DNA from: Tridacna crocea
Lineage: Eukaryota; Mollusca; Bivalvia; Cardiida; Cardiidae
DNA: 64,000 nt
Reading direction: 5' to 3'
Assembly: GCA_943736015.1 (NCBI GenBank)
Contig: OX031065.1
Span: forward strand, 18,242,427 to 18,306,426
This document shows positions 56,788 to 64,000 of the stretch, in pieces. How positions within the stretch are numbered: the first letter of the stretch is position 1; every line of letters begins with the position of its first letter. The position numbers were made by a program, and so were the translations under genes. Below the pieces are notes generated by a model. That model saw nothing but the letters and a program-made list of their open reading frames with translations, had not been told where the DNA came from and searched no databases.

Positions 56788-56991
56788 TGTGTCTGCAATA
56801 TACACATATTATTATGTTAATTCTTTTTATGAAACAACAAAATGTTAAGACTTGTCAAATTGAAAGTTTTACAGATGACTAATTAGATCTGCCTCCAATG
56901 GCAGTATGTCTTTGAAATAGTAATAAACACTTAAAGTGACCATACATTAACAGATTGTAATCTTAACAATAACTTTATCACTTTTAAACTT

Positions 56992-57185
56992 TTAAACAAT
57001 TACCACACAATCCCTACTTTTGATGCTCCTGAGAAAGAAGCCTTTAGAAAACATTGTGGGAAAAGGAGAAAATGCTTTTTACCCTTCACAAACAAATTTC
57101 AAATTTTCAGTCACATTTATTTTGTTGTCTGCAAATGCTTTCAATTTTGACCAGTCTAAAATATTGTCGTTTGGTAATGAGTTAA
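56992..57185 (+). repeat. T1 element, right palindrome arm deleted
   Basis: After gagaaaatgctt it jumps straight to arm B (ttacccttcac); both TTAA ends present. Confidence 0.82.
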
Positions 57186-57365
57186 ATGGGACGATTTAAA
57201 TTTCTATGCACCCATACTGTTCAATTTTGGCTGCTACTGGGTCTTTAATTAATGCTTTACATCAGAAATGGATGTTCTCAAAGTTATCTGCTGTAAATTT
57301 GCTTCTGATGGCAATGGGTTCATACATATATTTCCATTTTTACTTGGCATACACAGTATCCTTAC

Positions 57366-57474
57366 CGTTAAGTTTTTCAAAACTTTAGAGCTCAGTATAC
57401 TCTTGGGTTCTATTAGTCTCCCATCGCAAGTCTTCCACAGCCCTTCCAATGTATGATACACATCTGGAGTTGAT
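57366..57474 (-). CDS. orphan candidate exon upstream of the gene
   Basis: A 109-nt block with a good acceptor (tttgttacag) and donor (TTAACG|GTAAGG). It is open as STPDVYHTLEGLWKTCDG followed by RLIEPKSILSSKVLKNLT. It cannot join exon 1 in this frame, because a TGA arises at the ACACAATGA junction. It may be a 5' non-coding or alternative exon, or a remnant of a paralogue. Confidence 0.35.
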
Positions 57475-57556
57475 CTGTAACAAATTCACACAAGTTCATT
57501 TACATAATACTGGTAGTCTCTGTTGGATATTTTCAGTTCTGCTCTTCTGTTTACCA

Positions 57557-57785
57557 TTTACCCTTTATCAAGTGACAACATTTCAGAGTCCTATAAATTA
57601 AAAGCATTTGCAGACAAAAATCGAATGTACCTGAAAAGCTGAAATTTGTCATTAGAAGGGAATAAAAAATTGTGTGGAAAAGGAGAAAATGTTGGTTACC
57701 AGCATATTTTCCTTTCCCAAAATGTTTTCAATAGCTTTCTTTTTCCAAGGTTATTAAAATTCATGATTGGATGGTAAAGGGTTAA
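57557..57785 (-). repeat. T1 element, diverged
   Basis: Arm B, imperfect palindrome, arm A, ending GGTAAAGGGTTAA. Confidence 0.75.
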
Positions 57786-57899
57786 AGTAGTATTGTATCA
57801 AGGGAAAAAGCACAGGAAAAACATTTTATAATAAGTATCCACAAAGAAATACCAAGGATGAGAAACAAGAACATCAGTTTCAAACCAGTCTCCCTAAAA

Positions 57900-58690
57900 A
57901 GCGTCTGCAAGTGTCTACAAGCGTCTACAACAAAAATAAGCCAATTTTTGCTCATTAATATAAACCATTTCTTTTTTCTTTTTCATTAGAAAGTGGAATG
58001 GTTAATATTCCACTTTAGTCAAGTACTAAAACATGTGTATGAGGGCTCATTTGTAACTTTCTTTTTTGTTGCAAATGTTTACAATTGAACTGTAGATTTT
58101 AAAAATGTGTGTGAAACCTTATACATGTACTATATGAGAAATGAACCGTTGACTCTTGTTTTATGATCATATAGTTCAAATCCATCCCTGAATTAAAAGA
58201 GAAAAAAATGTAACAGGTGGTGAAAAAATATCGCGGCTCGACCGGGATTCGAACCCAGGGCCTCAGGAATACCGTTCCTGCACTCTAACCAACTGAGCTA
58301 CCGAACCACATGTCGACATGGCCGCACGATATATCACCAAATACCTGCACCCGACTATATTATACCTTTACATCTATCTATGGGATAGACCAGTATACTA
58401 CAAAAAAATATGTACAGCAGTGAACATTTCTTTAACCATTCAAACTCATCTCAAATCTGACGTAGTGTTTTAATTCTTTTCTCACAACTGAGTAAATTTT
58501 ACGTACATCTGCCAATGGTTTGATGATGTAAAGAACCAAATAAAATACCCTTAAAATCATCAAAATTTATGGCAGTTGCGATAGAATTCGAATTAAACAA
58601 TCTTAATGATTAATCATATTGCTTAATGTTTATATTAATTTTAACATCTGCTAGACACTTGTGGACATTTGTAGATGCTTGTAGACACTT
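57900..58690. repeat. inverted-repeat block enclosing a tRNA-like gene
   Basis: gcaagtgtctacaagcgtct at 57907-57926 recurs inverted at about 58648-58690 (cacttgtgg...gcttgtagacactttt), with short internal gtctacaag reiterations. The interior is otherwise AT-rich, with a small aaagtggaat/attccacttt hairpin near 57990. Confidence 0.55.
58234..58307 (-). tRNA. tRNA-like gene or pseudogene (anticodon GGU by position)
   Basis: On the minus strand a full cloverleaf folds. Acceptor GGTTCGG pairs with TCGAGCC (two wobbles), D arm GCTC/GAGT, anticodon stem CAGGA/TCCTG with 7-nt loop ACGGTAT, T arm CTGGG-TTCGAAT-CCCGG. A box tagctcagttgg and B box ggttcgaatcc are intact, and a T6 terminator follows within 12 nt. 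Position 33 is C instead of the near-universal U, so it may be a pseudogene or a pol III repeat head. Confidence 0.65.
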
Positions 58691-58716
58691 TTGATGCTCT
58701 TTAGCCTCTCAGGAGG

Positions 58717-59573
58717 GGTTCGTCTAAAATGCGAAAAAGAGTCCTTTTTGCGAAAAGGACTCCCTTTCGCGAAAAGGAGTTATTTTGACTCCTTTTCGCA
58801 AAAAGGACTTTAGATTTTACGAAAAGAGTCATAGGAGTTAGCCCTTTTCGTGAAAAGGACATATACGAACGTTTTAAAGTAACTCGTAAGTTAAAGAAAA
58901 AGAACCCTTCTCAAATAGGATTTTTCTTTTTGCACATCGTTTTCAACATCATTACATTATATATCTATGCTTTCTCAGTGTTCTGAAAAGGGGTGTCTTA
59001 ACCCTTTCCCAAACGACAAAATTTAAGACTCATTCAGATGGAAAGCAACTGCAAACAAAACGCGTATGTAACTGAAAAAATGAAGTTTGTTTTGGGAAGG
59101 GTAGAAAACATTATGGGAGAAGGAGAAAAAGAGGTCACTGGTTCGGACCCTCATTTTGCAATTTTTCTCCAAAGATTGATGATCAGTTATTGCAACAAAA
59201 ATGGTTCCTCTCCCACTGCTGATCTTAATTTTATTTTTTTTTTATTCTTTTTTGGTAACAGTTGTCTGGAAAAGCAGCCACTGCATTGGTAGGACTATTG
59301 TGCGAAAAACTACTGACCTGAAACTCCGGGAAAGCAAAACTAAGTACACTGGTCTCTACAATAGAACTGAAATTATGTTGAAAGCAACATACAAGAAAGA
59401 GAAATCCTAATCTGAACAGTGGAATTAAAAGTCCTTTTCGCAAAACGGACAGACTCCTTAGTCTCCTTACTGTAATATCCAAAGTCCTTTCACGAAAAGG
59501 AGTTATTTTTAACTGTTTTTTTTTTTTGCCAAAAGGAGTTATTTTTAACTCCTTTTCGTATTTTAGACGAACC
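58717..59573. mobile_element. 857-bp non-autonomous terminal-inverted-repeat element
   Basis: Termini ggttcgtctaaaatgcgaaa and, inverted, the same with one or two changes at 59548-59573. The interior near both ends is full of palindromic units of the form tccttttcgcgaaaagga. A truncated T1 copy sits inside. No transposase frame. Confidence 0.75.
58998..59132 (-). repeat. T1 element, truncated
   Basis: TTAACCCTTTCCC, arm B and the first palindrome arm; then unrelated sequence. Confidence 0.75.
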
Positions 59574-60660
59574 GTCTTGGGAGACCAGTTTGAGGAAAAG
59601 ATATGCCTAGTTGTAACATTTAGTTGTAACATACTAGTATATGAAAATTCTGAAATAAACACCCAGTGCATAGGCCTATTTTCAAGATATTGATTAAACT
59701 TTTTTTTGCAAGATCTGTTCTAAACATGAAACATTTTTTCTAAAAATAAAGGAAGTAAAATCACTGGAACTTGATTGACAAACTTTGCTGTTTGCATTCT
59801 CAAATAAAATACATAGGACACTGTAACATGAATGCCTGTGATTACATGCATGGACAACTGGTCCAGTCTATGCTAAAACAGTCAATATTCGAGGATAAAT
59901 AAAGTTAACAACACTCTTTTTGTCCCCAAATATGACGAACGCACACGCAGAACGGAAATGGAAATTCTTTCCGGTGAGCCATGAAAACAACAAACTGTGT
60001 AAAACGAGTTCGCTAGCTCTTAGGTAGCAGTACACGGTTGTCACGGTCGGTCCGCCATACACCAAAGTGAACTTCCTCAAACAAAGGTCTAGATATAGTC
60101 AGCCTGAAATTATAAGGAGCACTTAAATGCAACAGCACAACCCTAATTCTTTAGATTTTATTAATAAATCATGCTCAACTTGTGAAATAGTGATATTAAT
60201 GATAAATATAAGCAAGTGGCATGGTCGGGGAAAAAAATGAAAAAATATGCCATTTTAGCCTATATTCCAAAATTCACAAAATGCAAACACAGGAAATTAG
60301 CCTGAAAATGCCAAGCTAAATTGAAACTCGAAATAAAACATAAATTGGAGGTAAAATCCAACAAAATAACATCTTACCATGCCGTTTTTCTTTCGTGACT
60401 GACCATACCCTTGTTTTCGCCGCTAAAAACAGTCGCTAGCTCCATGACCCGTCACTTTCGCATTTGGGGTCAAAACTATAGAACAAAGAAGGGAAGGACA
60501 CGATCCCCTGTTTCACACACAAACCAGATACTTCTTTTCTTTAATCTAACACAAATCATGGGTGACATAACTACTCTTCTTATCAAAGTTACATTAAAAG
60601 CTTTCCTTACTCTCTTATTTCTAATTTTGAACCCTGGCCAATTCGAAGCAAACTGGTTAC
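59574..60660. other. intergenic, no gene recognised
   Basis: AT-rich, with short open frames only (for example minus 59868-60080). Possibly the upstream/promoter region of the large gene; no core element can be assigned. Confidence 0.5.
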
Positions 60661-60717
60661 ATATGCCTTATGGTGGCAAATATCTGTCGCGAGATACGAG
60701 AAAGCTATTGTGACAAT

Positions 60718-60919
60718 CTAACCCATTACCACACAATCCCTACTTTTGACAACCATGAGAAAGACACCCTTAGAAAATAACTAGCATTTTCCCCTTTTCC
60801 ATCAATGTTTTCTACCCGTCACAAAACAAATTTCAAATTTTCAGTCGCTTTTATTTTGTCGTCTGCAAATGCTGTTTATATGGACATGCCAAATATTTTC
60901 TAGTTTGGTAATGAGTTAA
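60718..60919 (+). repeat. T1 element, left palindrome arm deleted
   Basis: CTAACCCATTACCACAC start, arm A, then the right palindrome arm directly; right TTAA present. It sits inside the TATCGCGATA repeat field. Confidence 0.8.
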
Positions 60920-62610
60920 GAGAACTATCGTGATAATTTTACAAAACTATCGCGATGAATTAACGTTTCCTGAAAACTTCATCGAGATATTGAAAAGTTT
61001 GCTGAAAAAAAAAAAAACACGATAATTTTAGATCTAATAACGTTATTTTAAAGACAACTCGAAATGTCTCCTATGAACACTTTAAAACCATTCAGGGAAA
61101 AGGAGAATTCATAAAGTTGTAAATGAAGATGCTTTTAATTATTAGATACCGTGAATGTCACGATAGAAAAAAAAATAATCATGACAACAATTAGAATTAT
61201 CCCGATATTTTTATCGTGAAAATTTTATCATTTAGACAATATTCTCAGGAAAATTTGTTTTATCATGATTGTTCTCTTAATAACTGACTTGTATCTCGCA
61301 GTAGAAAATGCCACCATAGTAGTGTACGTGATAGAATGGAAAAAAAATCACGATAAAAATAGCGCAATATTAATTCTGTTATCACGATTCAGTTTCATTT
61401 ATTTCATACCCATAACTAACATTCACAGTATCTACTACTTACTGCGATATTTTGAAGTCAAAAACTACCGAGAAAATCCAAATGATAAATTTTCTATTTA
61501 TATAGATATCGAGAAGTAGAAAGAAGTATCACGATAATTTCATCTCGAATGAATGGTGGAACGTTTCTGCCACGAGATAGCTTACAAGAGAATTTTACAA
61601 AACTATCGCGATGGATTAAAGTTTCCTGGAAATTTTATCAAGATAGTTAAAACTTCCTAGAGAAAAATTCTACGATAAACTTAACATATTAATGCAACAT
61701 TTCTCAATCGTTCTCGAAGCTGATAGTCAAGTCTGGATTATCGTGATTATCGTCTGTTTTTATGGTGGCATGTTTTTGCTACGAGATACGAGATAGCTTT
61801 CATGGCATTTTTTAATACTATCGCGATAACTCAAAGTTTCCTGGAAATGTTACTGATATAGTCAAAAGTTTCCTGAAAAAAATATAACGATAAACTTAAT
61901 TCATATTTTAAAGCAAAAATTCTCAAGTAGGCCTAAACATGAAACTGACATTAGAGATAAAACTATCGTGATAGTTCAACCTGTTTTTCGATACAGTTGC
62001 ACGGTCGTGTCCGACCTGCAGAACTGACCATAATTTGCTCGATATCGCGATTTGTTCGGTAAACGGATTGATTATGGTTATAATCTGTAGCATCTTCGAA
62101 GAACGTATTCATTTAGCTATGATTTAGTAAATTTCATGACAAAATTGAATCAAGATTTACTTTGTAACTGGGTCTAAATTCGAACCCGTAATATATGCCC
62201 TTCGGTCAAATTAGACCCCTTGTCTTTATTTCTTTACAAGATACAAAAAATCACTGGATTGAGTCCATGTGGTTACACAACAAACAAGGAACCAACTGAA
62301 GGAAATTTAAAGCTGAGGAAGTATAGCCGTTTCCACTTTCAAAATACGGAAAAGGAGAAATGAGTCCTATGCAGCAATTTCACTTTTTTACGATCTTTTC
62401 CTATTGGTAGGATTTTCTTTTTAAAGATTTAGCCTTAATTCGACCAGATTTTCTCCCATTTTAACTCACAATGGCCTATATATATAAAACATGCATTTTT
62501 ATACATTTACCGCAATCAAAACCAGGCTTTCGTATATTTTTTGTGCTAATAAATATATAAAATTTCAATAGATTGATGTAAATTTGTATACTTTTCCTGT
62601 AATTTTCGTG

Positions 62611-62838
62611 TTAAGTCATTACCAAACAACAAAATATTGTGCTTGTCCATATCGAAAGTATTTGGAGATGACAAAATAAAAGTGACTGAAAATTTGAAAT
62701 TTGTTTTGTGAAGGGTAGAAAACAGTGTGGGAAAAGGAGAAAATGCTGGTTACCAGCATTTTCTCCTTTTCCCACAATGTTTTCTAAAGGTTACTTTCTC
62801 AGGGTCGTCAAAAGTAGGGATTGTGTACAATGGGTTAA
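62611..62838 (-). repeat. T1 element
   Basis: 228 bp, both TTAA ends, palindrome perfect except one cagtg/caatg pair. Confidence 0.9.
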
Positions 62839-63344
62839 CTGACTATTAAAGAAGGGCGCTTTAATTTCATTATAAGCTGAATTTTGGAACTCTATTTACT
62901 TATTTCAAATGCAAATTTCTCAGAAACGAGCTCGGTGACGTACTGTAATCTCCTAGAGACACAATGAACTTTGTATGTGCGAAGTTTTCAAAAAAAAAAA
63001 ATCTGTCTGCTAGAAAAATTTCTCATAAACGTCGTTAAATCATCTCAATGACTATCTTGTATTTCGTGGTAGAAATATATGCCAACGTACAAATGCCAGC
63101 TTCGTTCGTATATGATTGAGAGATTTTGCGTTGAAATATTTTAAGGTTTATTGTGATAATTTTCTCCGGAAACTTTTCACTATCTCGATGAGATTTTTAG
63201 GAAACTTTAATTTACCGCGATATTTGTCTAAAATTATCGTGATGGCTATATCGTATCACATGGTAAGAATGTGCCACCATATTTTTCTCATTCGTCATAT
63301 CTCGGGTGGATAATTAATATTGTGATCGCATTGTTCGAGCCTTG

Positions 63345-63573
63345 TTAACCTATTACCACACAATCCCTACTTTTGACGCCCCTGAGAAAGAGGCCTTTTG
63401 AAAACACTGTAGGAAAAGGAGAAAATGCTGGTAACCAGCATTTTCTCCTTTTCCCACAGTGTTTTTTACCCTTCCCAGAACAAATTTCAGTTTTTCAGTC
63501 ACCTTTATTTTGGCGTCTGCAAATGCTTTCAATTTGGACCAGTCTAAAATTTTGTCATGTGGTAAAGAGTTAA
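63345..63573 (+). repeat. T1 element
   Basis: 229 bp, both TTAA ends, near-perfect palindrome. Confidence 0.92.
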
Positions 63574-63603
63574 GACGAATTTTATAATTTGGCTTGCAAC
63601 ACG

Positions 63604-63830
63604 CGAAAAGAGGCATTCGGGCATTTGCGTAAAGTGCCGTCTTGGATCAGCCTGCGCAGGCTAATCCGAAACGACACTTTACGACTACATTAGATTTTGT
63701 GCTACAGTAGATTTGCGCAAAACAGAAAATTATATAAAAACGGAAATCGTCGTTCCGGATCAGCTTGAGCGGATTGCACAGTCTGATCCGTTACGACACT
63801 TTACGCCAATATCCGAATGTCCCTTTTCAC
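63604..63830. repeat. inverted-repeat element with 'gtaaagtg' stems
   Basis: Terminal inverted repeat gaaaagaggcattcgggcat versus (inverted) gaaaagggacattcggatat. Internal stem cgtaaagtgccgt / acgacactttacg around cagcctgcgcaggct. Resembles an abundant bivalve element, by recollection. Confidence 0.7.
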
Positions 63831-64000
63831 ATACCGGTATTGCTGCTCATATACATTGATGAGTAGATCTGCTTATCCCCTCATGGGTGATGGCAAATAA
63901 GAGAATTTTATGGAGACATTTAGCACGGACGAAAGTTTATCAAAGAGTTAGAGTGTTAAATACTTTTGATAATTTACATTCTAGTCGTGTGTAGTCCTTT

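Larger units (their letters stand above)
60661..63320. repeat. field of decayed TATCGCGATA-rich direct and inverted repeats
   Basis: A unit of the form tggtggca...gctacgagatacgagatag...ctatcgcgat...gtttcctggaa recurs near 60670/60945, 61550 and 61765 (about 210 bp apart for the last two). It appears inverted near 61200-61320 and 63050-63300. Highly diverged; two T1 copies are inserted. Confidence 0.6.

Noticed and set aside
59231-59671. 146-codon minus-strand frame
   Set aside because: Lies in the TIR element and its hairpin repeats; no domain or splice structure.
1-64000. CRISPR array from the many regularly repeated hairpin sequences
   Set aside because: Repeats are about 229 bp, irregularly spaced, in both orientations, TTAA-bounded and in eukaryotic introns.

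Overview
The window looks like AT-rich, intron-rich animal nuclear DNA. It is most likely from a bivalve mollusc, judging by its tRNA-derived SINEs, (ACGG)n-tailed tandem arrays and inverted-repeat elements resembling those common in clams. The species is an inference; no marker gene fixes it. Nothing bacterial is present.

One protein-coding host gene fills most of the window on the minus strand. I rebuilt 31 coding exons (ATG at 56787, TAA at 3546) whose splice phases all agree. They encode a predicted protein of 3337 residues. The first exon carries one clear and two weaker LOTUS/OST-HTH-like winged-helix units separated by low-complexity sequence. Exons 2-10 form a helical region. Exons 12-16 carry a GHKL (Hsp90/sacsin/NO VEIN-type) ATPase. 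Exons 17-26 match the long middle of NO VEIN-like proteins. The last exon encodes a DUF3883 / NO VEIN C-terminal domain with an intact PD-(D/E)XK-like residue pattern. The combination of RNA-linked LOTUS units, an ATPase and a nuclease-fold domain suggests a nucleic-acid-associated machine, possibly for defence or RNA quality control. That function is inferred.

Intron 16 holds a complete 6265-bp Ty3/Gypsy-class LTR retrotransposon at 27752-34016, in the opposite orientation to the gene. Its two LTRs look identical, it has an 18-nt tRNA-Pro-type primer site, and its single open gag-pol frame places integrase before reverse transcriptase (Gmr1-like order). It appears very young and potentially mobile.

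The introns are packed with a TTAA-bounded non-autonomous element, called T1 here. It is about 229 bp, has piggyBac-like ends (TTAA-CCC...GGG-TTAA) and a central near-loopless 67-nt perfect palindrome. I count more than 50 recognisable copies plus four of a sister family, T2, which shares the palindrome core but has different arms. Together they take up roughly a fifth of the window by hand tally. Copies nest in other repeats, share a TTAA back to back, occur as arm-duplicated variants and often end within 9-35 nt of a splice site.

Other content: tRNA-derived SINEs, a 155-bp tandem array ending in (ACGG)n, a GC-rich block near 4.2-5.0 kb, a tRNA-like gene inside an inverted repeat (58.2 kb), an 857-bp terminal-inverted-repeat element (58.7-59.6 kb), and a field of decayed TATCGCGATA-rich repeats (60.6-63.3 kb). 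The region upstream of 57.5 kb shows no convincing protein gene.
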